Origin: Microvelia longipes
Lineage: Eukaryota; Arthropoda; Insecta; Hemiptera; Veliidae
Direction of reading: 5' to 3'
Length of the DNA: 64,000 bases
Assembly: GCA_018340805.1 (NCBI GenBank)
Contig: JACMZG010001863.1
Coordinates: forward strand, 26,908,026 to 26,972,025
Shown: positions 1 through 13,720 of the stretch, in pieces
Layout of the letters: each line of letters begins with the position of its first letter
Numbering within the stretch: the stretch's first letter is position 1
Position numbers and translations under genes: made by a program
The notes under the pieces: model-generated
The model's input: only the letters and a program-made list of their open reading frames with translations
Database searches by the model: none
Told to the model about the DNA's origin: nothing

Positions 1-3000
1 AGGCCTCAATATGATACCAAGGGTGAGGGTATCCTCATTACTAATCATAGCGAACTTCAATATTATTTATCTCTTCTTAATCAGCAACTTCCGATTGAAT
101 CTCAGATTGTTTCTAAACTACCTGATATGTTAAATGGTGAAATAGTATTAGGATCAATTCAGAGCGTTCAGGATGCTACAATATGGTTAGGTTATACTTA
201 TTTATATGTTAGAATGTTAAGGTCTCCAGCTTTATATGGAATATCTAAAGATAAACTTGAAGACGATCCTTTGCTTGAACAGCACAGGGCTGACATCATT
301 CATACTGCTGCTATTCAGTTGGAGAAAAGTGGCCTGTGTAGATATGATAGGAAGAGTGGTCAGTTTCAGGTAACTGAGTTGGGTAGGATAGCATCTCACT
401 ATTACTGTACTCATGACACTATTGCTACTTATAACAAACTTTTAAAACCAACTCTCAGTGAAATTGAACTTTTCAGAGTGTTTTCTATGTCTGGAGAGTT
501 TAAAAACTTAACAGTGAGGGAAGAAGAAAAACTAGAGCTTCAAAAATTAATGGAAAGAGTTCCTATACCTATTAAAGAAAGTATTGAAGAACCTTCTGCT
601 AAAGTCAATGTTCTTTTACAATCATACATATCTCAGCTTAAGTTAGAAGGCTTTGCTCTTATGTCAGATATGGTATATGTTACACAATCTGCCTCTCGAC
701 TTGTTCGGGCCATTTTTGAAATTGTCCTTCATCGTGGCTGGGCTCAGTTAGCAGACAAAACTCTGTCATTGTGTAAAATGATTGATAAGCGTATGTGGCA
801 GTCTATGTCGCCTTTGAGGCAGTTCAGGAAAATCCCTGAGGAAATTGTTAAAAAAATAGAAAAGAAAAGTATTCCGTGGGACAGACTTTTGGATTTAGGG
901 CCAAATGAAATAGGAGAATTAATAAAAGTTCCAAAGCTAGGCAAAATGGTTCATAAATTTACTAACCAATTTCCAAAACTTGAGCTATCTACTCATATTC
1001 AGCCAGTCACTAGATCAACTCTGAGAGTTGAATTGACTATTACTCCTGATTTTGATTGGGATCAAAAACTTCATGGTGCTTCAGAAGGCTTTTGGATTCT
1101 TGTTGAGGATGTTGATTCAGAAGTTATTTTACACCATGAATATTTCTTTTTAAAGCATAAATATTGCCAAGATGCTCATGTAGTAAGATTTTTTGTTCCT
1201 GTTTTTGAACCTTTGCCTCCTCAATATTTCCTGAGGGTTATTTCTGATACTTGGATTGGATCTGAAACTAGACTGCCTGTTTCTTTCCGTCATTTGATTC
1301 TTCCTGAGAAAAATCCACCTTGCACAGAACTTCTTGACTTACAACCACTACCTATTTCCGCTCTTAGGAATGCTCGTTTTGAAGAAATGTATGCTGATAA
1401 GTTCTCTCAATTTAACCCTATTCAAACACAGGTGTTTAATGCAGTCTATAACAGTGATGATAATGTTTTTGTGGGTGCTCCTACTGGTTCTGGTAAAACA
1501 ACGATTGCAGAATTTGCTGCACTTCGTCTCTTATCACAGGATTCTGAAGCAAGGGTATTATATGTTGTTTTACATGAATCTATAGCTCAAATAATTTATT
1601 CTGAGTGGCATCATAAATTCACCCCTCTGTTAGGAAATAAAGTTGTCTTGCTTACTGGAGAAGCTGCTACAGATCTTAAATTAATTGGTAAAGGGCAAAT
1701 AATTATTTCGTCTGCTGAAAAATGGGATGTATTATCAAGAAGATGGAAACAAAGAAAGCATGTTCAGAATATCAATCTATTTATTGTTGATGAACTTCAG
1801 CTGTTAGGAGGAACTGGAGGTTCTGTCTTAGAAGTAGTGTGCTCTAGGATGAGATATATGAACTCTCAATTAGAAAAGTCAATGAGAATTATCGCTTTAT
1901 CTACACCTGTGGCTGATGCAAGGGATATTGCCCAATGGTTAGGCTGCAGTACTAATTGTACATTTAACTTCCATCCAAGTGTTAGACCTCTACCACTTGA
2001 ATTACATATTCAAGGATTTAACATTACTCATAATTCCTCAAGGCTTATGGCTATGGCAAAACCATTGTTCAAAACAATTGTTCAACAAAGTCCTCAAAAG
2101 CCTGTTATAGTTTTTGTACCTACAAGAAGACAAGCTCGTCTTACTGCCATTGATATTCTTACATACACAGCATCTGAAGGCAATCCAACTAGATTTTTCC
2201 ATGCTGATGAAGAGGATATTACTCCTTTTGTGAATAGGCTTTCTGATAAAACCTTAAAAGAAACTTTAACTCAAGGAATTGCATACATGCATGAAGGTCT
2301 TTCTACTAGTGATAGACGCCTTGTAGAACAGCTGTTTGAATCTGGAGCTGTCCAGGTTGCAGTTGTTACTAGCAGTTTATGTTTCTCAATTTCGATCAGT
2401 GCTTATCTAGTTGTTATAATGGATACCCAAACCTACAATGGAAGACTTCATGTTTATGAGGATTATTCAATCACCGATGTTATGCAGATGGTAGGTAGAG
2501 CTAACAGGCCTACAGAAGATGATGATGCTAAATGTGTTATTATGTGTCAAACTTCAAAGAAAGATTACTTTAAAAAGTTTCTCAATGATCCTCTGCCAGT
2601 TGAAAGCCATTTAGATCATTCTCTACATGATCATTTTAATGCTGAGATCGTTACTAAAACTATTGAGAATAAACAAGATGCTGTTGATTATTTGACATGG
2701 ACATTAATGTACAGAAGGTTAACTCAAAATCCTAATTATTATAATCTTCAAGGCGTAACTCACAGACATCTGTCTGATCACCTTTCAGAATTAGTTGAAG
2801 TTGCACTTGTTGATTTAGAACAGTCAAGATGCATTAGCATAGAAGAAGACATTGACGTCACCCCTCTCAACTTGGGTATGATTGCTGCCTATTATTATAT
2901 TCATTACAATACCATTGAATTGTTTTCATTGTCTCTTACCAGTAAGACTAAAATCCGTGGTTTGATTGAAATTATTTCATCTGCAAGTGAGTTTGATAAT

Positions 3001-3846
3001 GTTCCTATTAGGCATCACGAAGATTCTGTGTTAGAAGCTTTAGCTCAGAGAGTTCCCAACAAACCTAATACACCAACTGATTTTAATGATCCTCACGTTA
3101 AAGCTAACCTTCTTATTCAGGCCCATCTTTCACGCTTACAGCTTGGAGCTGAATTACAAGTTGATACTGAATTTATTCTATCTAAGTCAATCAGATTAAT
3201 GCAGGCCTGTGTTGATGTGTTGAGTTCAAATGGATGGCTTTCCCCTGCTGTTGGTGCTATGGAATTAGCTCAAATGTTAACCCAAGCTATGTGGGCTAAA
3301 GACTCATATTTGAAACAACTTCCTCATTTTACACCCGATGTCATTAAAAGATGTCAAGAGAAAGATGTGGCCACTGTGTTTGATCTTATGGAACTGGATG
3401 ATGCAGACAGAGTAAGACTCCTCCAGCTTACTGATAGTGAAATGGCTGATGTAGCTCGTTTCTGCAATAGGTATCCTAATATTGAGTTTACTTATGAAGT
3501 TCTTAATAAAGATGAAATAAGATCAGGTAAACCAGTTGTAGTTGCTGTTTCACTAGAAAGAGAGGATGAAGTTACTGGTCCAGTTATAGCTCCCTTCTTC
3601 CCTCAAAAGAGAGAAGAAGGTTGGTGGGTTGTTATTGGAGATCCCAAGTCTAACTCTCTTCTTTCTATCAAGCGTTTAACTCTCCAACACAAGACTAAAT
3701 TAAAGCTAGATTTTGTTGCACCTAACCCTGGTCACCACAGTTACACTCTGTACTTCATGTCTGATGCTTATCTTGGTTGTGATCAAGAGTATAAATTTTC
3801 TATTGATGTAGATGATTATGAATCAGAAGCTTCTGATTCTGATTAA
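1..3846 (+). CDS. Brr2: Brr2 / SNRNP200, U5 snRNP DExH helicase, C-terminal 1281 codons (5' partial)
   Basis: Brr2 unwinds U4/U6 during spliceosome activation in the nucleus. The frame is open from base 1, so the ATG at 127 is internal. The first residues, [10 protein letters not shown], are the end of motif VI (GRAGRPQYD) of the N-terminal helicase cassette. A winged helix and a Sec63 unit follow (about residues 40-430 of the visible part). The second cassette has Walker [10 protein letters not shown] (1474-1500), DELQ as motif II (1789-1800) and QMVGRANRP as motif VI (2485-2511). A second Sec63 unit ends in an acidic ESEASDSD tail before TAA. Human Brr2 is about 2136 residues, so roughly 855 are missing upstream. 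No intron interrupts these 3.8 kb. The Sec63 units look highly conserved, while motifs Ia, II and III of the second cassette deviate, in keeping with its known catalytic inactivity in Brr2. Confidence 0.97.
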   Translation, partial: RPQYDTKGEGILITNHSELQYYLSLLNQQLPIESQIVSKLPDMLNGEIVLGSIQSVQDATIWLGYTYLYVRMLRSPALYGISKDKLEDDPLLEQHRADIIHTAAIQLEKSGLCRYDRKSGQFQVTELGRIASHYYCTHDTIATYNKLLKPTLSEIELFRVFSMSGEFKNLTVREEEKLELQKLMERVPIPIKESIEEPSAKVNVLLQSYISQLKLEGFALMSDMVYVTQSASRLVRAIFEIVLHRGWAQLADKTLSLCKMIDKRMWQSMSPLRQFRKIPEEIVKKIEKKSIPWDRLLDLGPNEIGELIKVPKLGKMVHKFTNQFPKLELSTHIQPVTRSTLRVELTITPDFDWDQKLHGASEGFWILVEDVDSEVILHHEYFFLKHKYCQDAHVVRFFVPVFEPLPPQYFLRVISDTWIGSETRLPVSFRHLILPEKNPPCTELLDLQPLPISALRNARFEEMYADKFSQFNPIQTQVFNAVYNSDDNVFVGAPTGSGKTTIAEFAALRLLSQDSEARVLYVVLHESIAQIIYSEWHHKFTPLLGNKVVLLTGEAATDLKLIGKGQIIISSAEKWDVLSRRWKQRKHVQNINLFIVDELQLLGGTGGSVLEVVCSRMRYMNSQLEKSMRIIALSTPVADARDIAQWLGCSTNCTFNFHPSVRPLPLELHIQGFNITHNSSRLMAMAKPLFKTIVQQSPQKPVIVFVPTRRQARLTAIDILTYTASEGNPTRFFHADEEDITPFVNRLSDKTLKETLTQGIAYMHEGLSTSDRRLVEQLFESGAVQVAVVTSSLCFSISISAYLVVIMDTQTYNGRLHVYEDYSITDVMQMVGRANRPTEDDDAKCVIMCQTSKKDYFKKFLNDPLPVESHLDHSLHDHFNAEIVTKTIENKQDAVDYLTWTLMYRRLTQNPNYYNLQGVTHRHLSDHLSELVEVALVDLEQSRCISIEEDIDVTPLNLGMIAAYYYIHYNTIELFSLSLTSKTKIRGLIEIISSASEFDNVPIRHHEDSVLEALAQRVPNKPNTPTDFNDPHVKANLLIQAHLSRLQLGAELQVDTEFILSKSIRLMQACVDVLSSNGWLSPAVGAMELAQMLTQAMWAKDSYLKQLPHFTPDVIKRCQEKDVATVFDLMELDDADRVRLLQLTDSEMADVARFCNRYPNIEFTYEVLNKDEIRSGKPVVVAVSLEREDEVTGPVIAPFFPQKREEGWWVVIGDPKSNSLLSIKRLTLQHKTKLKLDFVAPNPGHHSYTLYFMSDAYLGCDQEYKFSIDVDDYESEASDSD

Positions 3847-5119
3847 ATTTTAAGCTGAATGATTTAATTTTAAAACTTAAGATCCTATTGGTATTTAAAT
3901 TTAAAATTTGTTTGAAAATCAAAGAGAAATCTAATAGGAGGGGTTTCATCATAATAGTAACCTCATAGTGTTTTCATCTCAGCAAAGTTTTATCTGTGTT
4001 AACTCATGATTTATCTGTGTTAAATCATGATTCATCCAATATTAACAACAACCATATGTCATGTCTACACCTTTATTTGTAGTTATAACTATATAACTTT
4101 TGCTTAAGATATATTTCTTTTTATATGACTTTGTGTAAATAGTTATAAATAATTAAATATCTCTATAATGTACATAAGTTATTATTATTTACTTTTTTAT
4201 TAAGTAAAATGAAATATTTGCAAATTATCATTGGAGGCTTTTTTGACTATAAATAATTTTGCTGGAACAAAGACTTCAATGATTTAGGAACCTGTTTACT
4301 TTTCTTGTTTTGTCTCAGCTAGAAATCTTTCTATATTTCATTGTTGGAAGAGGCATTTTAACTCATAGGGGAACTAATAATTTTCCTAGTTAAGTGATAT
4401 TTTAGGTACAGCTCAATATGAATATATTCATCCATATTAGCAAATATTCTTCAGTATATTACTGTGTGCAGTCTGGATTCATATCCATTTTATTCCGTAT
4501 AATGTGTTTATGTTCTCATATTGATTATATAAAAATGTTCTCTGCATTTATTTTAAGTATCAAGTAATGTAATATTCGTTTATTATTATTAAAACCATTG
4601 AGCATTTTTGATGCTTTTTAATTGCATGGCCTTGAAATTTGCTATGGCTGGTGTTCTGAAAAACATTTCATCAACCATATAATGTCTTACCCTTGCAAAG
4701 ACCAAAACATGGTTTGTGAGCTAATGTAAAATTGTAAAACAATTGCTCATGAATTTCTGATCTATTGAATGGTTTGAACGAATTTTAAAGTAATTTAGGA
4801 ACATTAAAAAGTTATAAATTTAATTATAGGTGAATAGTTTATTTACATCTTGAAACTTATAATCATCAACATTTGTTAATCACATCATAGTGCTACTAAA
4901 GTGATAGTTGAACTAAAACAATATGCAATATTATCTTAAAAGACATGCACATGTTAGTAGTTACATTGAATCAAATGAAAGTTACAAACAATCATGTTTG
5001 AAAAATTGGTTTTCCTTTTCAATGTTTTTTTGCTTTGTTTATTTTGTATGATTTTATTAAAATCTTTTTTGTACATATTATAACATTTTTTGTGTATTGA
5101 CTTTTATCTATATTATACT

Positions 5120-5385
5120 GAGAAAAGTCAAGATGTTAGAAATTTATAAGGTGATTCATTTCAATGTTAAAAACCAAACACATTCGGAGGTTATAACCTG
5201 ACGTTTTTATGAATGACGTGTGACGTCATTGCAGGAATCAGTATAGGTGGTCAACATTGAAAATTTACTATTTATTCCTGCAATGACATCAATTCTAGAC
5301 TATAACCTAACATGTCAAAAAAAATGATTTCATTCATGAAACCCTCCAACTAAATCATCTTATAAATTCTATCAGCTTGGAGAAA
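5120..5385. repeat. Imperfect foldback (MITE-like)
   Basis: The two halves are imperfect reverse complements. GAAATTTATAAGGTGATTCA near 5139 pairs with the complement of AATCATCTTATAAATTC near 5353. TGACGTCATTGCAGGAAT near 5221 pairs with the complement of ATTCCTGCAATGACATCA near 5274. The arms enclose only about 35 bases. No coding capacity is present, which suggests a non-autonomous foldback transposon. Target-site duplications were not resolved. Confidence 0.6.
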
Positions 5386-6216
5386 AGTAAGTATAATTGA
5401 CCAATTGCTAAAAAGTCATGTGAGCTAAAAGTGTGTGCAATTGCTAAAAGTGTGTGCTTAGATAATGCTGGGGATGGTTTGAATGGTTTAACAAATTTGT
5501 AGGAGTTTTAATTAGTTCAAATTTGTAGACTTTGTTCAAATTAGTTTTATAGATTTTTAAAATACTAAATCATTAAGACAATGGAAACCAGAGGCAGGTA
5601 CCATTCTAGACCAACCTCAAAATCATACATAAGTCTCTCAAACTTATTAACTTTCTATAATATCATCCTAAGTTACTTGATTTGTTTATCCTTTTAGCAA
5701 GTTTTCTTTTATTTTTAGAACAATTATTTTATAATTTTAGCAATTGGGTCTTTATACCTTACCTGTCTATACCTAGATCCACAATAAGCTCACTCTGAAT
5801 CAATGGTTTTTAAAGAAGTAACTACTTGCTTCTGTACCCCAAGACCAATAGAGTGTTTTTGTATTTTATGGATGGATGTGTCAATTTCTTGAAGTTGGAA
5901 GGTACTGGCTGAGGCGCAAGTGGTCAGATATGCCCCCTTGTTTTCTTCAATTTTTTCTTAACTCTTGATTTAGTAGGGATCATAAGTACTTAATAGATAG
6001 AGTGAGGTGATATGGAAAATTTGATTCAAGATTTGATGTTTCCTCTGCAGCTTAACTTATCTAATTCCACTAAAAGAATCAAATGTAAAGGTTTAGTTAG
6101 ATCAAAACACTGACCAGCAATTAAATATTTAATATCCATTTTACTTATTATATCATGAACCTCATAAGAAGTTACGGACCTCGTAGAGACCTAGACCTGA
6201 AGCTGTGTTGGTAGAA

Positions 6217-6470
6217 AAGAAAGATGCGTCTCCATTTTATATAAATTTATTTATTGACTGAGCCAACTTTCAAACTTAACTGTTTATCATCAGTGCCAGT
6301 GAGAGTGAAGTAAAGAAGCTAGGAGACAGATAAAATAGGATTGTCCAGAGAGTGGTGTCTAACTTTTCAGCGCTTTCCTTCGCTTTCATCAACACTAATG
6401 ACTGTAACGTTTGAAAGTTGGCTCTGTCAATAAATATGTATTAAGTGGAGAGAAATCTTTCTTTTCTTCC
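6217..6470. repeat. Foldback element with hammerhead-like core on the minus strand
   Basis: The left arm (about 6217-6293) and right arm (about 6385-6470) are imperfect reverse complements; both carry the sequence around GCCAACTTTCAAAC or its complement. On the minus strand the left arm reads CTGATGA, a short AAAC/GTTT stem, then GAAAGTTGGCTC. This matches the order of the hammerhead ribozyme core with a minimal stem III. The element has no ORF. Such motifs are known in Penelope-like elements; the link here is inferred. Confidence 0.6.
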
Positions 6471-6951
6471 TATTTCAAAACTCTACAGCTCATTTACTAT
6501 CATTATGAAGCTGTGTTGAATATTAATTTATAAAAGGAACATATTTTTATGTTTATATCTTCCATTAGCCTAGAAAAAGGACTTAGGTGAGAAAAAGGTG
6601 TATAATTGTTAAAGTTACTTCTATTTGTATAATATTTGCCTTTAGAACAGGCTGATCAATTGAAGGTTCCTTCTGTTTGTTTTAATAGCTTTTATTTTAA
6701 TAACTTTTATCAGTTTTTTATAATTTTCTTGAATTTTGGATCAAATATTAGAATCACTAGAGGGGGGCTCTAATCTGTTGCTAGAGGTAGATAATAAGGG
6801 ATTATTATGTAATATTCAAAAGTAGTTATCCGAATGATTTTTCTACTTTCAGGCTATGCCCGTTTATTGAAAAAAAATAACATGCAATTAATGTTTTATT
6901 TGTGTGCTATTATCTGTTAGCATTAAAATTAAAAATATCATTTGATATTAC

Positions 6952-7056
6952 TGAGTTTTGCAAAATATGAATAGTGGATCTATATAATTGTGCAAGAGAC
7001 ACCTAGGAAATGAACGAGCATAATATAATTCTGTCTCGCAGAATTATATTGTGTCA
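6952..7056. repeat. Palindromic repeat family, copy 1
   Basis: GAGTTTTGCAAAATATGAATAG is followed by a hairpin at about 7019-7056 made of ATAATATAATTCTG and CAGAATTATATTGT around TCTCG. The same leader and palindrome recur near 15000 and 40090. An extra half-copy (ATATAATTGTGCAAGAGACA) lies at about 6982-7001. Confidence 0.55.
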
Positions 7057-7922
7057 ATTAAAATTACGCTATACAATGTATACAGGGTCCTTTGGCCTGT
7101 TCAGAAGAACCCTTTGTATTGAATGTAGTTTTGTATTATTTTATAATTATTTATATAACATGGCCATGTATTTTGCTGGCCCGTTTGGCTTGCCATGGGT
7201 CCTGATTGCACTGACTGTTTGCTATAGTATTCTAACCGGGCAGGAGGTAGGGGAGATCCTTCCCTATTCCCTTCTCTACCCCTTGAGCACCACTGAACCT
7301 AAGAGACGATGAAATCTAGTTAGGAGGTTTTATGGAAAGTTCATATGAGAATTATGCATTTTTATTCCTTTTTTGGCACTTCTTTAGGTAATTACTCCCT
7401 TTTTGGGGAGTACTATACTCCTTTTTTTATCTATGTGACCTTCTTTAGATTGTTACTCCTCTTTGGCAGATCAGACAGGTTACTCCCTTTTTTGGTTACT
7501 CCTCTTAGTTTTTATTTTATTTTATTACTAATCTTTATATATTTTACCTTATTATACGCTCTTACCTGGGGATGTAGAAAAGCACTGGGGCTTTTGTTGG
7601 GGTTAGAATAGAGGGAAAGACAGAGATATGGTACCTCAACAAAGGGGAGTAACCATTTAAAGAAGGTTCTCTGAGTAACCTTCTTCAGATGGTTACTCCC
7701 CATCCCGCTATGAAGGGAGTAACCTTTTTCAGATAGTTACTTCCGTAAAACGCTATCTTATATTATATAACTTCTTGCTCTATACTTTTGTACCAAGTTA
7801 TGTATTTTTCCCATATTTACAATTATATAATGACATTCGTCATTTTTGTTTGACATTTTCATTTCATTTTAACAAATTACTTAAATCTGAAGAACTAAGG
7901 TGAGCGTTAATGGAGTTCATCT

Positions 7923-8263
7923 TAATAAAAGAGGAAGAAGTCTCTCCACAAAAATATATTCTTTATAGCAAAGCGCGTTCAACCTAACAAGAGGTCATCA
8001 TCAGTGCTAGCCTAACAAACAAAATAATACAATAAATCAGAAAAATAAGAGAAATCTTATAAAAAAGAAAAATAAATAAACAATCAAGTAAACCGATTAA
8101 AAAGTTTTTGTTTATTTATTGTTCTTTTTTTTATTCTCTTATTTTTCTGATTTATTGTATTATTTTGTTTGTTTGGCTAGCACTGATGATGACCTCTTGT
8201 TAGGTTGAAAGCGCTTTGCTATAAAGAATATATTTTTGTGGAGAGACTTCTTCCTCTTTTATT
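7923..8263. repeat. Near-perfect long foldback (arms about 155 bp)
   Basis: The left arm (7923-8082) and right arm (8108-8263) are near-exact reverse complements for about 155 bases, with a loop of about 25 bases rich in A and T. Mismatches are few, so the inverted structure is young or maintained by gene conversion. The right arm carries CTGATGA (8182-8188), an ACCT/AGGT stem and GAAAGC...GCTA (8207-8221), resembling a hammerhead core; the left-arm equivalent has GAAC instead of GAAA. No ORF is present. Confidence 0.85.
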
Positions 8264-9011
8264 ACTTAAATCTGTTAATATCTGTATTCTTTTTGTAAAA
8301 TAATCACAGTTCATTTTTATTTGATTGTGGAAATCTCATTGTGTACGTTTAGTTGAAGATTTTTAAGAACATTTAAGAACTCGTTCTGAAATGACCAAAA
8401 CATTTTTAAGAACAAAAAGTGGCCTTTTTTTATTAAAATTTATTAAAAAAAATAATATTTACTCCTTTAATATACAGCAAATGTAAAAAATTGAAACAAT
8501 GTTTCTTATCGTGTGATAAAATATTTTGAAGCCAATGCGGAGTAGTATGTTCTCTTGTTGCTATTGGCAATTCTAGGGAGGGAGGGGGACTTCAGCCAAT
8601 CTGATTATCAATTAGCCCCCCACCAACAACAAAAAAATCATTTTCCCATTTTTTTAAGTTATTGAAGTTTTTAGTTAACTTATTCATTGCTTTCTTCTTT
8701 ATCTGTATTCTATTTGGTTTAGGCTTTTTGATGATCAGGTTGACATTTAAGTAGCAGTGTAAAAACGAAATCACTAGTTTAAACTCTAAATAAATAGTGA
8801 AAGAGATATCGTCCTGACCGGTAATCAAAATTAGCTGGAACAGGCATTGCTGTTGAGCTAAGTTGAAATAATCCAAACAGTCTTAGTTAGACAATTGGCC
8901 AATCCAATGAGTCGTTCCTCTCTGCCTTGCATTTCATAAATTATGCCTAAGTAGTCGCTAGTCGCTAAGTTAATGGACAGTAGGGGATCGATTCAGCTTG
9001 GCCTCCTAATT

Positions 9012-9013
<2 letters not shown>

Positions 9014-9096
<83 letters not shown>
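9014..9096. repeat. (AT)n microsatellite
   Basis: An uninterrupted AT dinucleotide tract of about 80 bases. Long (AT) runs are prone to slippage and cruciform extrusion; the length in an assembly is often approximate. Confidence 0.97.
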
Positions 9097-9098
<2 letters not shown>

Positions 9099-9917
9099 AT
9101 TTATGTATGTATATTTGATATAGATTAACATTTTAAGAAAGGTGCAGTTAACATGACTCAATAAAATGAAAAACACATGTAATTTAATAAAAAATTATTT
9201 ATTTGATATTTTAAAAAGTACGTTATCTCCATCATAAAACTAAAAATAAGAAAAGTTATCACATGATTTTTCATATTTTATCTTTTATTCGTAATTTACT
9301 ATTAATGTTTATATGAAACAATACCAATTTTATAAACTAAGAAGTAGAAACAATTATTTACATAAAAGGTTCCTTAAAATTAACAATTATTATCTTTTTT
9401 TCTTTTTATGGAAATATTCCTTAAAATAATATCTACAAAATATCTCATAATGATTTATTTTTATTACAATCTTTTATGCAGCATATAAAAAAAGTATTTT
9501 GAAACTTAAAACTACTTGAGGGTAATTTACAAAAGGAAACCAAGTGTGTAGAAGCAATATTTTGTTAAGTTGCTAAAAAAATTAACTTCTTGTCTGTCTT
9601 CTATCAATCAATTTTTGCTTGTTTAAACTTTTGAGTTATTGCGAATTTCCAATAGAATGTAATACTGATGAGGTAAGTTGCAGATTTGTCCACTTCAGCC
9701 CATGGCAGAGAAATCAAGCTCATGGACACTTTTGAACCTATTGTTTTTAAAAAGTATATGGCATCAATATCTTATGATGCCATAGATATCTGAGGAGAGG
9801 GAAGAAGTGATGTTTTTTGAGTTTTGTGTATCGCGGATTTTAATTATATCCTAAAATGTATTAAAGTTTAATCTCAATTGGATCGTAGACCAAACACGCA
9901 CTCACTTACACTTACAC

Positions 9918-10024
<107 letters not shown>

Positions 10025-13000
10025 TTTTACTATTTATGAAGTAATACTGCCAAAAAATGTATTATTAATTAAAAAACAAATAAATGTTAAACTTTTTCCC
10101 TTGCAAATATGCAAAATTGCAAGTAAAAACTTGGTTTCTTCTTACTAGTTGACTTTTTTCTTTTCAATTATTGCTATTATTGGCAGTTCATGATGTTGGC
10201 AGTGAAAAATATAGTTTTTAAATTTCTATCATAACAATTTTCCTTTATTTTTGTTATTGCATACATTGGGTAAATATTATTTACACTAAAGGTGTTAGTT
10301 AAATTCTATTAATCAATGTAATGGGTGCGTTGGGATTTGTAATTAATGTTAGGTGTTATATTTTTTAATTGTTGGTAACATTGCCCACTTTATAGTCAAT
10401 TTTTATTTTAGTTTAAAATACTGTTATTTGATGCCCTTATTTTACATGATACATAGGAGTAAATTATATTATTGAACATTTAAATCATTGTTTAAAAATG
10501 TTAACTCATCAAATTTTAATTCAACACAAATAATAAATTACATGTTTGAAAAAGTAAGGTATGCACATAAATTACTCAATATTTTCTCTTATTAATTTGT
10601 TGCACATTTAGTCCCACCTTGTTTTATTTTAATAAACTGTTTAAACATATTGCACAGCTTGCCTAACGAACATTGTCTGTAGTGATCAATTGATTTAAAT
10701 TAAGCTTACTAATCATTAATTAAAAATACTTAAAATGACATCTAAAGAAGCATTAAGCTAGGTGTTAGTTCGACTCTCTGTCGGCTCACCTATTATCACT
10801 ATAGGTACATTCGTGTCATTAAAACTACACTTAAATAAGAAAAAAAACTTAAATATTATTCCAACAAATTAATACTCGAATTGCTTTCTTTACTGGAATG
10901 TTTTTTAATAAATATTTTTTTTTAAATTGCCATTATTTTTTTACTAAATTTTATCAAAAAATTAGTTGTCTAAAAATTATTTCTAACAATTTCCTAACTT
11001 GAAAAATAGAGAGAGAATAATATTTTGATGTCCACTAATGTTAAGTACTAATTATATTTAAAACTGAAAATATACTAAAGTGTCAAAAAATATGATTATT
11101 AGTTTAAAACACTAAAATTACTAAAAAAAAATATGTAAGAAGGCGAAGTAATTTTATCTAAAAAAATGATGTAGTTATTTTTTCATAATAGTATTTTAAT
11201 GTTATTTTCATTTAATGTATAAATTTAATTCTCTCTCTTGAACAAAACATAAGAATGTAAAAGTTAATTTATAATTATTTTAGTTTCGATAATAAATAAT
11301 TATACTTTTATACTTAATTAATAAATAATACATCTTTTTATACCCTCAATTACGAACTTAAAATCTAATATGGTACTAAACATTTTATGGTTCTTTCCAA
11401 GAACCTTTTATACAAAGGAACCATAGTGGTCATTTTTATACATTTCTACATTTTAAAACTATTTAAGATTGTATTCAAATAATACTCTTCTCAATTTTTT
11501 TAAAGGAAAAACTTAAAATTGAAAAGGCAAATGTTCTTCAAAACATTTTAAACTAATTATTTTATTTTTATAAAATTTTGCACAAAATTTGATATATTAA
11601 AATTTTGATATTTTTCAGGTATGTTTTTAAGCATGAATGCAGAATTTGGCAACTACTAGACTATGTTAGAATCTGATTGGCATGCTAGTCTGATACATTG
11701 AGATTTTTTTACAAAATCAATTCTTTTGTGTTTTGTATGTATTATCTCCATATATTAGTGCCACTGTAGCTGTTTTCTTTAAGAATAAGCTCTTTTGTCT
11801 AGAACCAAATGATATAGCTGTAGCACTTTTATTAAACAAATTTTAGACTAATTTACAATATCTCTTGGGATATGTGATTATGTACATATTTCATAGTGTT
11901 AAAACAATATTACAAAAGTTTATCAAATTTTATACAGTTCATACTGCGCTTAATTATTTATATTCATAGATTTTATGATTATTAAAAGAATTATATATTT
12001 TTTCTGATATTTTTATTAAGACTAGTATTTTTTGAATACATTCCTAAGTCTATTTATTAATATTTATTTCTATATTACTTAAATTATTAGTTTTAATAAT
12101 AAATTTAAAGTATAAACATTTGATCAGTAAAAATACAATAAAATTCCATAAACATTTATCCCAAATGATGGAGCTTTAATTTTAGTTAACCTTTTTAATC
12201 ATTAAATTTATTTTATAATTATAAATGTCATAATTTAAAATAAATTATAAGTAATTACCCTTGACTTCTTAAAAGAATTCTTAAAAAAATTAATTACTTA
12301 TCTACCAATGTGGATTAAATTGATATGGTAGTAATCTGTTATGTATATTTGTTATAGACCATCTTCAACAAAGCCTTAACAAAGAGTTTAATGCTCACAT
12401 TTTTTGTGATTCTGGAATAAAAACTATTTTAAGCTCAACTATAGTTTCATAAATCTGACCCAGCATGTCTCTTTAAAAATAAATTCTAGGGTTAAAAGCT
12501 TAATTTGATTATCCAGGTCCACTGCTTTAAAAATAATTAAAAAGTTAATTTTAGAGGTATTTTCTGCTCTTAAAATTTATATAAAAATATATATACTGCT
12601 AAATTGCACTCAAGCAGAATAAATAAGGAGCATTCATAATAATAATGCATTTGTTGTTAAAGTTCAGTGAGAATAAAACTCGTAACTAAAACAAATCTGT
12701 CAAAATATTAAATTTTATACAATGAACTACCTTTTTTTTTAAGTTAAGTCCTCGTATTATTTGTAAAATTTATACCTATTTATTGATTGATCTAAATTGC
12801 AACTTTTTAGTTGTGATTGTAATTATTTTTATAGTATATTCTTATTACATAGAGTTCGATGTGATGCACAGCAAGTTTTTGTTATGTAAACAGTGTTACA
12901 GTATAATTTATTGTAACGAACCAAAAACTCATAGCATGTCACTCCTCCGAACATCTTCTTGTCCACGCAATCTTTGTTTTCATCTGCAATCAATTAAAAT

Positions 13001-13549
13001 TATAAAACTAGATAACATGTTATTCCTGGCAATCTTGAAATAGAGAACTTCCTTGTTAAGCTTACAATTTTTACTCCAAAAAGGACGACTCTTTGCTGAG
13101 CTTACAAGGGTTACTCAACCTAGGACTCCTCGCTGAGCTTTCTTACAATAGTTGCTCAACAAGGAATCCTTGCTACTTGCATTTACATGTACGAATTAAT
13201 ATTTGCTCAAGTGCTGTTTAAATTGGATTTTAAATATGGAAAATTGTTTACCATACCAAGTTACATGAATAATGATATTTATTTTACTGCTCTACCTTTT
13301 ACTTTCTTATCTCTTGTATGGATGAGGAAGCATTGTAAGTTCAAAACACATTATTCATTAAATGTCTATGTTTCAGAACCTATGGATCCTAAAATCCGAA
13401 ATACGTATTGTAATGAGATTTTGTATTGTTTGTTTTTAAGTAAAAGATATATTTTTTTTTTTTTTTTACTGCTCTTCATTTATACAGGAAAATTATTGTG
13501 TTTGGCAGTAGAAAATCCTAAACTGTGATTTCAACTAAATTATCCATCT

Positions 13550-13720
13550 AAGGTGTTGTTAGGACCTTCTGAGTAGTTTTTACCAAGTTATCTGCTTTTG
13601 TGTGTGCGTCTTTTATCATCGTAGGTCCCAGTGTGTTTATGCTAGAGAGTTAAAACTTTGGTTCTCAAGATATACAAGTAAATAAGTGGCACTCCCCACT
13701 GGCCAGCTTTTCGTAATTAA
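13550..13720 (+). repeat. 5' fragment of the 5S-module repeat family
   Basis: The stretch contains diverged versions of the family's GACCTCCTGAGTGGTTTTCA and TCTGTTATCATCGTAGCTCC blocks (here with CTTCTGAGTAG and CTTTTATCATCGTAGGTCCC). The 5S-like part is absent, so this is a truncated, old copy. Confidence 0.6.

Noticed and set aside
7010..7312. A 100-codon ORF with hydrophobic segments
   Set aside because: It begins inside a palindromic repeat and crosses a patch that looks like decayed repeat; no family recognised.
10765..10800. tRNA-like 3' half (GTTAGTTCGACTC)
   Set aside because: No A box, acceptor or anticodon arm was found upstream; too little to call a tRNA or SINE.
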